Shown in pieces: positions 43,551-52,370 of a stretch of DNA of 64,000 nt (the first letter of the stretch is position 1; every line of letters begins with the position of its first letter). The translations under genes and the position numbers were made by a program. The DNA is from Mycobacterium haemophilum DSM 44634. Its GTDB lineage: Bacteria; Actinomycetota; Actinomycetes; Mycobacteriales; Mycobacteriaceae. The stretch is taken from contig NZ_CP011883.2 of the NCBI RefSeq assembly GCF_000340435.2, positions 2,092,687 to 2,156,686 of the forward strand, in the 5' to 3' direction. Under the pieces are notes generated by a model. That model was not told the origin of the DNA, did not search any database, and worked only from the letters and a program-made list of their open reading frames with translations.

Positions 43551-44320
43551 TGGTCGAAATCCACGATTCGAGGAAGGACCGGGGGACTGGGGCGGTCCGC
43601 CTGCAAAAGGTGTTGTCTCAGGCCGGGATTGCGTCGCGGCGGGCCGCTGAGAAGTTAATCATCGATGGCCGCGTCGAAGTGGACGGTCAGCTAGTGACGG
43701 AGTTGGGTACCCGAGTCAACCCGGATGTCTCGGTGGTTCGGGTCGACGGGACCAGGGTGGTGATCGACGACTCACTGGTGTATCTGGCGCTGAACAAGCC
43801 ACGCGGCATGCACTCGACCATGTCGGACGACCGCGGCCGGCCGTGCGTCGGCGACTTGATCGAGCGCCGGGTGCGAGGCAACAAGAAGCTGTTTCACGTG
43901 GGGCGGTTAGACGCCGATACCGAAGGGCTGATCCTGCTGACCAACGACGGTGAGTTGGCACACCGGTTGATGCATCCGTCCCATGAGGTGCCCAAGACGT
44001 ATTTGGCGACGGTGAAAGGGTCGGTTCCGCGCGGGTTAGGCAAGAAGCTACGCGCGGGGCTTGAGTTGGACGACGGCCCCGCACATGTCGACGATTTCGC
44101 GGTGGTGGATGCGATCCCAGGTAAGACGTTGGTGCGGTTGACGTTGCACGAAGGACGTAAGCGCATTGTGCGCCGGCTACTGGCAGCCGCGGGCTTCCCG
44201 GTGGAGGCGCTGGTGCGCACCGATATCGGTGCGGTGTCGCTGGGAGATCAGCGTCCAGGCAGCCTCCGTGCTTTGCGCCGTGACGAGATCGGACAACTGT
44301 ATAAAGCGGTGGGCCTGTGA
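43550..44320 (+). CDS. 23S rRNA pseudouridine synthase, RsuA/RluB family
   Basis: The 256-residue protein isomerises uridine in rRNA. An N-terminal S4 domain (RLQKVLSQAGIASRRAAEKLI, about 17-36) precedes the catalytic domain with GRLDADTEGLILLTNDG (catalytic Asp near residue 122) and the KTYLATVKG and EGRKRIVRRLL segments typical of RluB/RsuA. It corresponds to Rv1711. ATG 43550 overlaps the scpB stop; a TTG one codon earlier is less likely. cmk overlaps its stop. Confidence 0.92.
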   Translation: MVEIHDSRKDRGTGAVRLQKVLSQAGIASRRAAEKLIIDGRVEVDGQLVTELGTRVNPDVSVVRVDGTRVVIDDSLVYLALNKPRGMHSTMSDDRGRPCVGDLIERRVRGNKKLFHVGRLDADTEGLILLTNDGELAHRLMHPSHEVPKTYLATVKGSVPRGLGKKLRAGLELDDGPAHVDDFAVVDAIPGKTLVRLTLHEGRKRIVRRLLAAAGFPVEALVRTDIGAVSLGDQRPGSLRALRRDEIGQLYKAVGL

Positions 44321-44988
44321 CCGATATCGTTATCGCCATAGATGGCCCGGCGGGGACCGGAAAGTCTTCCGTGTCAAGGGGATTAGCGCGTGAGCTGGGG
44401 GCGCGCTACCTGGATACCGGGGCAATGTACCGGATGGTGACACTGGCGATGCTGCGCGCCGGAATTGACCCGGAAGATGCTGCAGCGGTCGGGGCGAGTG
44501 TTTGGAAAGTGCAGATGCGCTCCGATGGTGATCGTTATTTCCTTGCCGAAGAGGATGTTTCAGCTGAGATACGTGCTGAGGAGGTCACTCAGGCGGTGTC
44601 TGCGGTGTCGTCGGTTCCTGCCGTGCGCGCTCGGCTTGTCGGTCTGCAGCGACAGATGGCTGAAGGGCGAGGCAGTGTCGTTGTAGAGGGCCGCGATATT
44701 GGAACCGTCGTATTACCCGATGCGCCGGTGAAGATCTTTCTGACGGCATCGGCCGAAACCCGCGCGCGGCGTCGCAATGACCAGAATGTCGCGTCAGGTC
44801 TGGCCGACGATTATGAAGGTGTGTTGGCCGATGTGCGCCGCCGCGACCACCTCGATTCCAACCGTGCGGTGTCGCCGTTGCGTGCGGCTGAAGACGCCGT
44901 GATCGTCGACACCAGCGAGATGACTGAAGCCGAGGTGATCGCCCACCTAATGGACTTGGTGAAGCAGCGAAGTGGGGCGGTACGGTGA
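44317..44988 (+). CDS. cmk: Cytidylate kinase
   Basis: The 223-residue kinase phosphorylates CMP and dCMP. The P-loop is GPAGTGKSS near residues 9-17, the CMP-binding region includes LDTGAMYRMVTLAMLR (about 33-48), and VVEGRDIGTVVLPDA with FLTASAETRARRR forms the lid and arginine cluster. GTG 44317 overlaps the preceding stop, and the der gene overlaps the cmk stop, so scpA to der form one tightly packed unit. Confidence 0.95.
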   Translation: MTDIVIAIDGPAGTGKSSVSRGLARELGARYLDTGAMYRMVTLAMLRAGIDPEDAAAVGASVWKVQMRSDGDRYFLAEEDVSAEIRAEEVTQAVSAVSSVPAVRARLVGLQRQMAEGRGSVVVEGRDIGTVVLPDAPVKIFLTASAETRARRRNDQNVASGLADDYEGVLADVRRRDHLDSNRAVSPLRAAEDAVIVDTSEMTEAEVIAHLMDLVKQRSGAVR

Positions 44989-46376
44989 GCCAGGATGGCA
45001 CCTGGAGCGACGAAAGCGACTGGGGACTTGATGATTCGGATGTAGCCGAGTTCGGGCCGGCGCCGGTAGTGGCGGTGGTAGGCCGCCCCAACGTCGGCAA
45101 GTCGACACTGGTCAACCGAATCCTGGGCCGGCGCGAAGCGGTGGTGCAGGACGTTCCCGGCGTGACCCGCGACCGAGTCTCCTACGACGCGCTGTGGACC
45201 GGACGCCGGTTCGTCGTACAGGACACCGGGGGATGGGAACCCGACGCCAAAGGCCTGCAACAGCTGGTGGCGGAGCAGGCGTCGGTGGCCATGCGCACCG
45301 CCGACGCGGTGATCCTTGTGGTCGACGTCGGCGTCGGGGCCACCGCCGCCGACGAAGCCGCAGCCCGGATCTTGCTCCGCTCGGGTAAGCCAGTCTTCTT
45401 GGCCGCCAACAAGGTGGACAGCGAAAAGAGCGAATCGGACGCGTCGGCATTGTGGTCGCTGGGACTTGGTGAGCCGCACGCAATCAGCGCGATGCATGGT
45501 CGCGGCGTGGCCGACCTGCTCGATGAGGTACTGGCCGCACTGCCCGACGCGGCCGAATCGACATCGCTTGGCGGCGGTCCTCGGCGCGTGGCGCTGGTTG
45601 GCAAGCCCAATGTGGGCAAGAGCTCATTGCTGAACAAGCTGGCCGGCGACCAACGTTCGGTAGTCCACGAGGTTGCAGGGACGACCGTGGATCCCGTGGA
45701 CTCGCTTATCGAAATGGGCGGCAAGGTCTGGCGGTTCGTCGACACCGCGGGCTTGCGTCGAAAGGTCGGTCAGGCCAGCGGGCACGAGTTCTACGCGTCC
45801 GTGCGCACTCATGGGGCCATCGATTCGGCCGAAGTGGTCATCGTGCTGATCGACGCATCGGAGCCGCTGACCGAACAGGATCAGCGGGTGCTCTCCATGG
45901 TCATCGAGGCCGGCCGCGCGCTGGTGCTGGCCTTCAATAAGTGGGATCGAGTCGACGAAGACCGGCGCGATTTGCTGGAGCGCGAGATCGATCGTGAGCT
46001 GGTGCAGGTCCGCTGGGCGCAACGGGTCAACATCTCCGCCAAGACGGGCCGGGCGGTACAGAAGCTGGTGCCGGCGATGGAAAGTTCGCTGGCATCCTGG
46101 GACACCAGGATTGCGACTGGCCCGCTGAACACCTGGATCAAGGAAGTGGTGGCGGCGACGCCACCCCCAGTGCGCGGTGGCAAACAGCCGCGCATTCTAT
46201 TCGCTACCCAGGCGACCGCTCGGCCGCCGACGTTCGTGCTGTTCACGACCGGTTTCTTGGAGGCCGGCTACCGACGCTTCCTGGAACGTCGGCTGCGTGA
46301 GACGTTCGGGTTCGAGGGCAGTCCGATCCGGATCAACGTGCGGGTGCGCGAAAAACGGGGAACCAAGCGCCGCTAG
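44985..46376 (+). CDS. der: Ribosome biogenesis GTPase Der (EngA)
   Basis: The 463-residue GTPase has two G domains in series and a C-terminal KH-like domain, needed for 50S subunit maturation. G1 motifs are GRPNVGKST (near residue 30) and GKPNVGKSS (near 206); NKVD (near 145) and NKWD (near 315) are the G4 motifs. The C-terminus VRVREKRGTKRR is the basic tail of the family. Length equals that of the M. tuberculosis protein (Rv1713). GTG 44985 overlaps the cmk stop (GTGA). Confidence 0.96.
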   Translation: MSQDGTWSDESDWGLDDSDVAEFGPAPVVAVVGRPNVGKSTLVNRILGRREAVVQDVPGVTRDRVSYDALWTGRRFVVQDTGGWEPDAKGLQQLVAEQASVAMRTADAVILVVDVGVGATAADEAAARILLRSGKPVFLAANKVDSEKSESDASALWSLGLGEPHAISAMHGRGVADLLDEVLAALPDAAESTSLGGGPRRVALVGKPNVGKSSLLNKLAGDQRSVVHEVAGTTVDPVDSLIEMGGKVWRFVDTAGLRRKVGQASGHEFYASVRTHGAIDSAEVVIVLIDASEPLTEQDQRVLSMVIEAGRALVLAFNKWDRVDEDRRDLLEREIDRELVQVRWAQRVNISAKTGRAVQKLVPAMESSLASWDTRIATGPLNTWIKEVVAATPPPVRGGKQPRILFATQATARPPTFVLFTTGFLEAGYRRFLERRLRETFGFEGSPIRINVRVREKRGTKRR

Positions 46377-46391
46377 CTGGTCGCACTGCGA

Positions 46392-46640
46392 CTAGGCCGC
46401 GTCGCCGTCTGGCAGGTAGCGCTCCGGATGGTGAAAGTCGTTGGTGCCACTTGGCATTGGCAGGTGCGGCGGAGGGCTCCACTCGGTCTTCCCATCCGGG
46501 AGTTTCCTGGTCCGCCAACCCATCTCATGCAACTTATGGTGCGGATGACAACCGAATGTCAGCTTGTCAGTCAATGTTGGTCAGTCCGCCGGCGGCCCAC
46601 TCGTCCACATGGATGCTCCTATGCCCGTTTACGTGAGGCA
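46392..46640 (-). pseudogene. 13E12-type HNH endonuclease remnant (C-terminal end, frameshifted)
   Basis: The minus strand encodes the C-terminus of an HNH protein of the DUF222/13E12 repeat family in two frames. The upstream frame reads HVNGHRSIHVDEWAAGGLTNID and then stops; the next frame resumes with DKLTFGCHPHHKLHEMGWRT, then KLPDGKTEWSPPPHL and HHPERYL. The canonical order would join these as one protein, so there is a small insertion at about 46572. The N-terminal two thirds of the gene are absent. Such genes are multicopy in mycobacteria and act as targets for prophages and recombination. Confidence 0.75.
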
Positions 46641-47056
46641 ACGAATCCACCTTCGCGCGCATCTTGACGTGAGGCAATACGGTGTGATGTGGCGCGAGCG
46701 CTATCCACGCGCAGCGAAAGCATTCACAGGCGGCAATTTCTTGCTTGACAACCCGATGATTTGACGTGTTGCTGACGTTTATCCCATGATGCGGTTGCAG
46801 ATCGCCGCATCTTAGTTATTGACTTTGTCTTAAATACTGGTCTATCGTCTCGTATCGCGGATGTTAAAGACCGTATAGCGGGATTTATGGGATAGCTTGT
46901 CGTCGACGACATCGCTTCTGCCCACCTGGCTAGCTACCAAGCGGTGATCCTGAGGCTCAATTACCACCCACATGGCAGACCGGCGAGCGGCTGGCCGAGC
47001 CAGTCCACCCGTGCAACGCCGTCGAAAGAGGCGAAAACGAAAGGAAGAAATAGCGT
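46641..47056. promoter_or_regulatory. AT-rich intergenic region with candidate promoter
   Basis: About 400 bases without a supported gene upstream of the cyclase-family gene; the stretch 46740-46900 is AT-rich for this genome. A candidate vegetative promoter is TTGACT (46818-46823) and TATCGT (about 46842-46847), separated by about 18 bases. A second TTGAC occurs at 46744. GTGAGGCAA occurs twice (46633 and 46671) next to the HNH remnant. Confidence 0.4.
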
Positions 47057-47881
47057 ATGAGTTTCACCTGGCCTATCGGCGAAGCCGAAGCAAAGTTGCA
47101 GTTCTATGACTTGTCGCATCCGTGGGGGCATGGGGTGCCGGCGTCGCCGTACAGCGAAGACGTCAAGATCGAGCGGTTGCAGAACATGGCCAGGGGCCGG
47201 GTCTTGACCCAGAAGATCACCACGGTGATGCACTCCGGTACGCACATTGATGCGCCTGTGCATGTGTTTGAAGGCACGCCCTGCGTGCACGAGATGCCAT
47301 TGAGCGCGTTTTTCGGCACTGGCGTGGTCGTGTCAATCCCGAAGGGCAAGTGGGAAGTCGTCACCGTCGAGGATCTCGAGAAGGCCGCACCTGACATCCG
47401 GCCCGGCGACATCGTCATTGTCAACACCGGGTGGCACCACAAATACGCCGACAGCGCCGCGTACTACGCCCATTCTCCGGGATTCTGCAAGGAAGCCGGC
47501 GAGTGGTTCGTGGCCAAGGGTGTCAAAGCGCTCGGCACTGACACCCCGGCATTGGACCACCCGATGGCTACCGCACTCGGCCCGCACGGTCCCGGCGAAC
47601 ACGTGGGTGGCCTGCTGCCGTGGGCGGTGCGCGAATACGAGGACCAGACCGGCCATCAGGTGCTCGATGACTTCCCGGAATGGGAGCCGTGTCACCGAGC
47701 GATTCTGTCGAAAGGCATCTACGGCTTCGAAAACGTTGGCGGTGAGCTGGAAAAGGTCACCAACAGCCGCGTCACCTTCGCCGCGTTCCCCTGGCGCTGG
47801 GTCGGCGGCGACGGATGCATCGTGCGGCTCGTGGCGATCGTCGATCCCACCGGCACCTACCGCATTGAGACGGCGGCGTAA
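47057..47881 (+). CDS. Cyclase family protein (kynurenine formamidase-like metal hydrolase)
   Basis: The 274-residue protein belongs to the cyclase/formamidase family (PF04199). The metal-binding motif HSGTHIDAPVH is intact at about residues 56-66, with FYDLSHPWGHG before it and GTDTPALDHPMA later. Members hydrolyse formamides, cyclic amides or isatin, so the substrate cannot be told from sequence. It is reminiscent of Rv1716, and the downstream IclR regulator of Rv1719; the genes that lie between them in M. tuberculosis are missing. AAAGGAAGAAA lies before ATG 47057. Confidence 0.88.
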   Translation: MSFTWPIGEAEAKLQFYDLSHPWGHGVPASPYSEDVKIERLQNMARGRVLTQKITTVMHSGTHIDAPVHVFEGTPCVHEMPLSAFFGTGVVVSIPKGKWEVVTVEDLEKAAPDIRPGDIVIVNTGWHHKYADSAAYYAHSPGFCKEAGEWFVAKGVKALGTDTPALDHPMATALGPHGPGEHVGGLLPWAVREYEDQTGHQVLDDFPEWEPCHRAILSKGIYGFENVGGELEKVTNSRVTFAAFPWRWVGGDGCIVRLVAIVDPTGTYRIETAA

Positions 47882-47923
47882 TGATCAACCTGACACGCGA
47901 GTCCAATCCCGCCGCGGGGCCGC

Positions 47924-48101
47924 CGTGACACCATCACGCTACAGCTGCAGATCCGCGCGACCGGCCCAGGCCGGCGTGAGCGTCATCAGGACCGTTGCAT
48001 CCGCCGGACCCATCGCGGCCGATGCTGACAGGCCCAGGCTTCCGTCGCATACGATCCGTCTTGCCGAAGCCCTGCTGAACTCGCTGGGAGATCGTCAATG
48101 A
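47924..48101 (+). pseudogene. Possible C-terminal fragment before the IclR gene
   Basis: A short open frame from GTG 47924 ends with AADADRPRLPSHTIRLAEALLNSLGDRQ-like sequence (last residues LAEALLNSLGDRQ) whose TGA overlaps the IclR start as ATGA. Such an overlap is typical of translationally coupled genes, so this may be the tail of a gene otherwise deleted, possibly of the Rv1717/Rv1718 type. I recognise no domain and cannot identify the parent. Confidence 0.3.
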
Positions 48102-48871
48102 CCGTCAACGCCGAAGAACACGACGCGCGCGGCGGCGGTATCCAGGTGATTGCTCGCGCGGCCGAGATATTGCGGCTGCTACAGGCTCATCCCGGCGGGC
48201 TCAACCAGGCTGCGATCAGCGAGCGGCTGGGAATGGCGCGCTCCACCGTGAGTCGGATTCTCAACGCCCTAGATGACGAAGGTCTGGTGACCGCGGGTGC
48301 GGCCCGGGGTCGGTTTCGGCTTGGCCCGGAGATTGCGCGCATGGCCCGCACGGTGCGACTGAGCCTGGTGATGGATCTGCATCCGTTTCTCGAGGAGCTG
48401 TCTCGCGAGCTGCAGGAAACGGTGGACCTGTCGATGCTCGATGGGGACCGCGCCAATTTCGTCGATCAGGTCATCGCGCCGCACCGCCTGCGGGCCATCA
48501 GCGCGGTGGGCGAATCGTTCCCGCTGTACTGCTGTGCCAATGGCAAAGCGATGCTGGCCAGCCTGCCGCCTGTCCAGCGGACTCAAGCGCTGCCCAGTCG
48601 ACTCACTCGGCTCACCGCGAACACCATCACGACCCGGGCGGTGCTGCACAAGGAGCTCGATCGCATCCGGGTCGAAGGCGTCGCCTATGACCGCGAGGAA
48701 CAAAGCGAAGGCATCTGCGCGGTGGGCGCGGTGGTGCAAGCGGCAACCGAGCAAATGGCGGCGGTCAGCGTGCCGGTTCCGGCGCAGCGGTTCTACGGCC
48801 GAGAATCCGAACTTGCTCAGGCCCTGCTGGCCTGGGTCGAAAAGGTCAACAACTGGTTGGAGAACGTGTAG
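48098..48871 (+). CDS. IclR family transcriptional regulator
   Basis: The 257-residue protein has an N-terminal winged helix-turn-helix (AAEILRLLQAHPGGLNQAAISERLGMARSTVSRIL, landmarks residues about 22-57) and the C-terminal IclR ligand-binding domain (about 85-250) with YDREEQSEGICAVGAVV. It resembles Rv1719. IclR regulators often control the catabolic genes beside them, so the cyclase-family hydrolase upstream is the likely target. ATG 48098 overlaps the stop of the short preceding frame. Confidence 0.92.
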   Translation: MTVNAEEHDARGGGIQVIARAAEILRLLQAHPGGLNQAAISERLGMARSTVSRILNALDDEGLVTAGAARGRFRLGPEIARMARTVRLSLVMDLHPFLEELSRELQETVDLSMLDGDRANFVDQVIAPHRLRAISAVGESFPLYCCANGKAMLASLPPVQRTQALPSRLTRLTANTITTRAVLHKELDRIRVEGVAYDREEQSEGICAVGAVVQAATEQMAAVSVPVPAQRFYGRESELAQALLAWVEKVNNWLENV

Positions 48872-49070
48872 AACAGGATGCGCAGGGCGATCAGGCCAGT
48901 TCAAACCGCGACGGCCGGTGGCAGCTGCCGTAGGTGTCCATCGTTGTTGTGGCTGGGTGCGCGGAGCGGCGGCTTGCGACTCCCGTGGGCGGTAGGCGGT
49001 AGCCGGGCATAGGGTTCAGCTGCGGTAGGCTGTCGACCTGCCGTCGGTCAACCGGCGACACTTAGCACGA

Positions 49071-49144
49071 CGGGCTGTGGCGCAGTTTGGTAGCGCACTT
49101 GACTGGGGGTCAAGTGGTCGCAGGTTCAAATCCTGTCAGCCCGA
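49071..49144 (+). tRNA. tRNA-Pro (anticodon GGG)
   Basis: The sequence folds as a 74-base tRNA. The acceptor arms are CGGGCTG at 49071-49077 and CAGCCCG at 49137-49143 with A as discriminator; CCA is not encoded. The anticodon stem is CTTGA/TCAAG around the loop CTGGGGG, which gives anticodon GGG for proline. The T arm is GCAGG-TTCAAAT-CCTGT. The D arm contains GCGCAG...GGTAGCGC. No duplicated 3' end or integrase gene is seen beside it. Confidence 0.95.
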
Positions 49145-49353
49145 CTAAAAGCGGCTATTCGAACTCGCCTACGTCTCCGGCCCCTTGAGGTCGGCCGAGC
49201 AAAAATCTGGCAAAACGCTCGGTGTGTAGCTCGCAACCGTAGAGGGCGCAGGTTAGCCGGCCGAGTGCTGCCGGCTGCCGTTGAACGCGCTCCCGGCCGG
49301 TGCGAGGGGCCCTGCTTCCGTCTACGCTCAGCGAGGGACAAGGAAGGTATGCG

Positions 49354-49890
49354 ATGTTCGCAGCGTTCGGATTCGAAGCGCTAGGTGTGGTCGTCGGGGA
49401 CATGTATTTCATCGACCCGGTTCCGCTCGCCGGCCAGGAAACCCCGGAACGGGGAGTCAGACTCGAACTCCGCCTCGTCGATCGAGCCGAGCCCCAAGGG
49501 TCGATTTACGCTGGCATCCCAATCGCGTTCACCCGGCCGGTGTGGCGGGTGGACCTTTTCGGCTCCACGGAGAGCCCGCCTGGGACGCTAGACCGCGCCC
49601 ATCACCACCCCCGCTTCGACGGTTGGGAACCCGGGCCCCGGCATTTCGTCGCCGAACTGTCAGCCGACCCGCTGTCCTGGTTGGTCGATCAGCTGGCCAA
49701 TCCGGCCGCCGTGCTGGCCCGGGCAGGCGTCGACAGTGATCTAGTCACCGAAGCCGATAAGACCGGACTCGCAGAGGCGGCCCCGGAGATTGTCGCTGTT
49801 GTGAAGCGGATGCTCGACGGGGTGCGGGATGGGGAATTGGCTCCGGCCCCCACGGAGCCGGTTGCGGCGGCCCGCACCGGCTGGCTCTGA
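49354..49890 (+). CDS. Conserved hypothetical protein
   Basis: The 178-residue protein has no domain I recognise. It contains MYFIDPVPLAGQE, a RLVDRAEPQGSIYAGIPIAF segment and the phrase HHHPRFDGWEPGPRHF, which looks structured and conserved, followed by a helical Ala-rich C-terminus. ATG 49354 has AAGGAAGG upstream. The gene stands alone between tRNA-Pro and a long gap. Codon use is as in neighbouring genes, so I take it as real. It is predicted cytoplasmic, with no signal peptide. Confidence 0.75.
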   Translation: MFAAFGFEALGVVVGDMYFIDPVPLAGQETPERGVRLELRLVDRAEPQGSIYAGIPIAFTRPVWRVDLFGSTESPPGTLDRAHHHPRFDGWEPGPRHFVAELSADPLSWLVDQLANPAAVLARAGVDSDLVTEADKTGLAEAAPEIVAVVKRMLDGVRDGELAPAPTEPVAAARTGWL

Positions 49891-50659
49891 TTTTGACTCG
49901 ACAGGGTTCTTCCAATCCGGTCGCCGAGTCGTCATCAGTGGAGTTGTCACAGCTAGTTGAGAACTCTGGGGGACGGCCTGGTACGGTTTTGATTGGTCGG
50001 ACTTGTTTCGAAAGCCATTGTGGCACAGTCAAATTTGTCCATCGTTTAATTGGTGGTCAAGCAACGTGAGATTACGGGGCCATTTTGGATCATACGTACC
50101 GATTCCCGCAATGTCTGGCAACCTGCACCCAGACGGGGCTTGCAGCAGATGATGGTAACGCCGATCCGGGTTGCCGCCGTCGTTCAGGTTATGACCATTC
50201 CCGCGGTGATCGGCATCGACGATGGGCGCTTTCTGCTCGCTGTTGGGCACCCCGAGGTCGACCGCAAACGCCAGACACTGACACGGACAAAGTGAAGTAG
50301 TTGCTGCCCAGGAGAATTCGGACGATCTTTGCAGTTCTAGCTATCTGGCTATGTCGCGAGGGTCCATTCGAGTCCGTGCTGGCCGCCGCTGCGGTCGAAC
50401 ATCGCCGCCCTGTCTAGGGCAGCGCTCGGCAGTGGGATACACTGACGGCAATGTTGGCGTCATGCAACAGCTGCCAACACGTCGTGGAACGCTCCTTCAT
50501 CGCACCGGTGCCAGCCTGAAATTTGTGGCGGAAGCACCGTGTTCAGATGATCGATGGATCTAGCATTACCGTCTCGCGGCGATCGATTTTGCCCACCGGC
50601 AATCTCGCCAGCATGTGCCGATTAAGCGCGCGAACGGTCGCGACGATCCGGCACACCCG
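49891..50659. other. Long intergenic region upstream of the DEAD-box helicase
   Basis: About 770 bases without a supported gene. Open frames such as 50050-50295 (+) and 50029-50250 (-) have weak or no start signals and no recognisable sequence. Base composition is less GC-rich than the coding regions around 49950-50100 and 50290-50350. It may hold a long leader for the helicase gene, as is common for cold-induced genes, but I cannot place the promoter. Confidence 0.45.
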
Positions 50660-51958
50660 ATGCCCGAAAGGCGCCGAAAAGTGATTACCGACAAGACTTT
50701 CGCCGATCTCGGTGTGGGCACACCACTGGTCGGCGTGCTCACCGCAGCCGGCATTACCCATCCGTTCCCGATCCAGGTCCAGACACTTCCCGATACGCTC
50801 GCCGGCCGAGACGTCCTCGGTCGCGGCAAGACTGGCAGCGGAAAGACGCTCGCTTTCTCGATTCCGTTGGTCAGTAGGCTCTCGGCAAGCAAGCGATCCC
50901 CGTCACGACCGTCGGGTCTGGTGCTGGCACCAACCCGTGAGCTGGCCACCCAGATCACCGCGACGTTGGAACCGTTAGCAGCCGCCTACAACTTGCGGGT
51001 TACCACCATCTTCGGCGGCGTGTCGCAGAACCGGCAGGTGATTGCGCTCAAATCCGGCGTCGACATCGTGGTGGCCTGCCCGGGTCGGCTCGAGGACCTG
51101 ATGAAACAACGCTTGATCAGCCTCGACTCCGTCGAGGTCACCGTGATCGACGAAGCCGATCACATGGCCGATCTCGGATTTCTGCCCGGCGTCACCCGCA
51201 TCCTGGCCGCGACACCGGCGGGCGGCCAGCGGCTGCTCTTCTCCGCAACACTCGACAACGGCGTCGACAAACTCGTTAAACGGTTCCTCCGCAATCAGGT
51301 GTTGCACTCCGTCGATGAACTCAACGCGCCGGTACCCGCGATGACCCACCACGTCTTCCATGTCGCCAACGCCGAGGCCAAGAAGGAGTTAGTGCACCGG
51401 CTAGCCTCCGGCGCCGGGCGCCGGATCCTCTTCATGCGCACCAAACATCACGCCCGCAAGCTGGCCAGGCAACTCACTGAATCGGGGATACCGTCAGTTG
51501 ACTTGCACGGCAACCTGTCTCAGCCTGCGCGCGATCGCAATCTCGCCGCGTTCACTGCGGGTGAGGCCAGGGTTCTGGTAGCAACCGATATCGCCGCGCG
51601 CGGCGTGCACGTCGACCAGGTCGAGTTGGTGGTCCATATCGATCCGCCCAGCGAGCACAAGGCTTATCTGCATCGCTCCGGGCGCACGGCGCGGGCCGGA
51701 AACGCGGGCAACGTGGTCACCGTGGTGCTGCCCGAGCAGCGCACGGACACCCAGGCATTGCTGCAGAAGGCCGGCATCTGTGTCACTCCGCTGGAGGTAG
51801 CCGCCGACTCAGCCGAAGTGCATGCGCTGGTCGGTGAGATTGCCCCGTACCGGGTTTCGGCTCCCAAGGCTGCCCAGCCGCAACCGTCGCAGCATCGCGA
51901 GCCGAGCGGTGTCAGGCGCCGACGTCGGCGCCGTCGCCCACAACGGAGTCCTCGGTAG
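50660..51958 (+). CDS. DEAD-box RNA helicase
   Basis: The 432-residue helicase has the full motif set: Q-motif region ITHPFPIQ, motif I GKTGSGKT (near residue 54), PTRELA, VIDEADHM (DEAD), SAT, and C-terminal VATDIAARGVHVDQV with HRSGRTARAG. The Arg-rich tail (RRRRRRRRPQRSPR) probably binds RNA. It resembles RhlE-type helicases, which unwind RNA at low temperature and act in ribosome assembly or decay. The start is uncertain: GTG 50615, ATG 50660 or GTG 50681, the last with GAAAGG upstream. A cold-shock protein gene follows 158 bases downstream. Confidence 0.9.
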   Translation: MPERRRKVITDKTFADLGVGTPLVGVLTAAGITHPFPIQVQTLPDTLAGRDVLGRGKTGSGKTLAFSIPLVSRLSASKRSPSRPSGLVLAPTRELATQITATLEPLAAAYNLRVTTIFGGVSQNRQVIALKSGVDIVVACPGRLEDLMKQRLISLDSVEVTVIDEADHMADLGFLPGVTRILAATPAGGQRLLFSATLDNGVDKLVKRFLRNQVLHSVDELNAPVPAMTHHVFHVANAEAKKELVHRLASGAGRRILFMRTKHHARKLARQLTESGIPSVDLHGNLSQPARDRNLAAFTAGEARVLVATDIAARGVHVDQVELVVHIDPPSEHKAYLHRSGRTARAGNAGNVVTVVLPEQRTDTQALLQKAGICVTPLEVAADSAEVHALVGEIAPYRVSAPKAAQPQPSQHREPSGVRRRRRRRRPQRSPR

Positions 51959-52060
51959 GTGGCGGCTCCCGCACACTAGGGACGAGTCTCGACAGGATGC
52001 CGCCGCATGACCACGTGTTCGCCAGCGCGCGAATGACTTTTTGTCCATCATTAATCCTGT

Positions 52061-52116
52061 TAGACTGCGCGGGGATGTTTTTTGGTACATCCGCTATAAA
52101 TGAGAGAAGTAAGAAA
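52061..52116 (+). promoter_or_regulatory. cspA-type leader with promoter element and 5' hairpin
   Basis: A mycobacterial -10-like TAGACT is at 52061-52066. About seven bases later the expected transcript begins with a hairpin, GGATGT (52073-52078) pairing with ACATCC (52087-52092) around a T-rich loop, then a purine-rich AGAGAAGTAAGAAA leads to the ATG of the cold-shock gene. The layout suggests a leader whose folding changes with temperature; this is inference. Confidence 0.5.
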
Positions 52117-52320
52117 ATGGCACAGGGAACTGTGAAATGGTTCAACGGTGACAAGGGCTTCGGCTTTATCGCTCCTGACGACGGGTCAAAGGATGTCTTC
52201 GTTCACTTCTCCGAGATCCGTGGCAGCGGCTTTCGGACGCTCGAAGAAAATCAGCGTGTCGAGTTCGAGGTCGAGCAAGGACCCAAAGGTCCTCAGGCCG
52301 TCGGCGTGACCGGGGTCTAG
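52117..52320 (+). CDS. Cold-shock protein (CspA family)
   Basis: The 67-residue protein is a single cold-shock domain that binds single-stranded RNA and DNA. RNP1 is KGFGFIAP (about 15-22) and RNP2 is VFVHFSEI (about 28-35); TVKWFN is at the start. It resembles recalled M. tuberculosis CspA (Rv3648c) but differs at several places (NGDKG for NAEKG), and the location next to a helicase suggests a second paralogue. A strong stem-loop follows the stop. Confidence 0.93.
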   Translation: MAQGTVKWFNGDKGFGFIAPDDGSKDVFVHFSEIRGSGFRTLEENQRVEFEVEQGPKGPQAVGVTGV

Positions 52321-52331
52321 CTGACCCGAAC

Positions 52332-52370
52332 CCAATCGTGGGCTGGTGCGATGTTGCACCAGCCCATTGG
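52332..52370 (+). terminator. Stem-loop terminator after the cold-shock gene
   Basis: GGGCTGGTGC (52340-52349) and GCACCAGCCC (52356-52365) form a perfect ten-base stem with a six-base loop; CCAAT and ATTGG extend it beyond a small bulge. There is no long T-run, as is common for mycobacterial intrinsic terminators. It begins 12 bases after the csp stop. Confidence 0.8.

Noticed and set aside
49071..49144. tRNA-Pro as an integration site of a genomic island
   Set aside because: I found no duplicated tRNA 3' end downstream and no integrase beside it, so an island boundary cannot be supported.
50050..50295. Possible 81-residue gene upstream of the helicase
   Set aside because: It starts with TTG without a ribosome-binding site, and only its second half looks protein-like; not enough to call.
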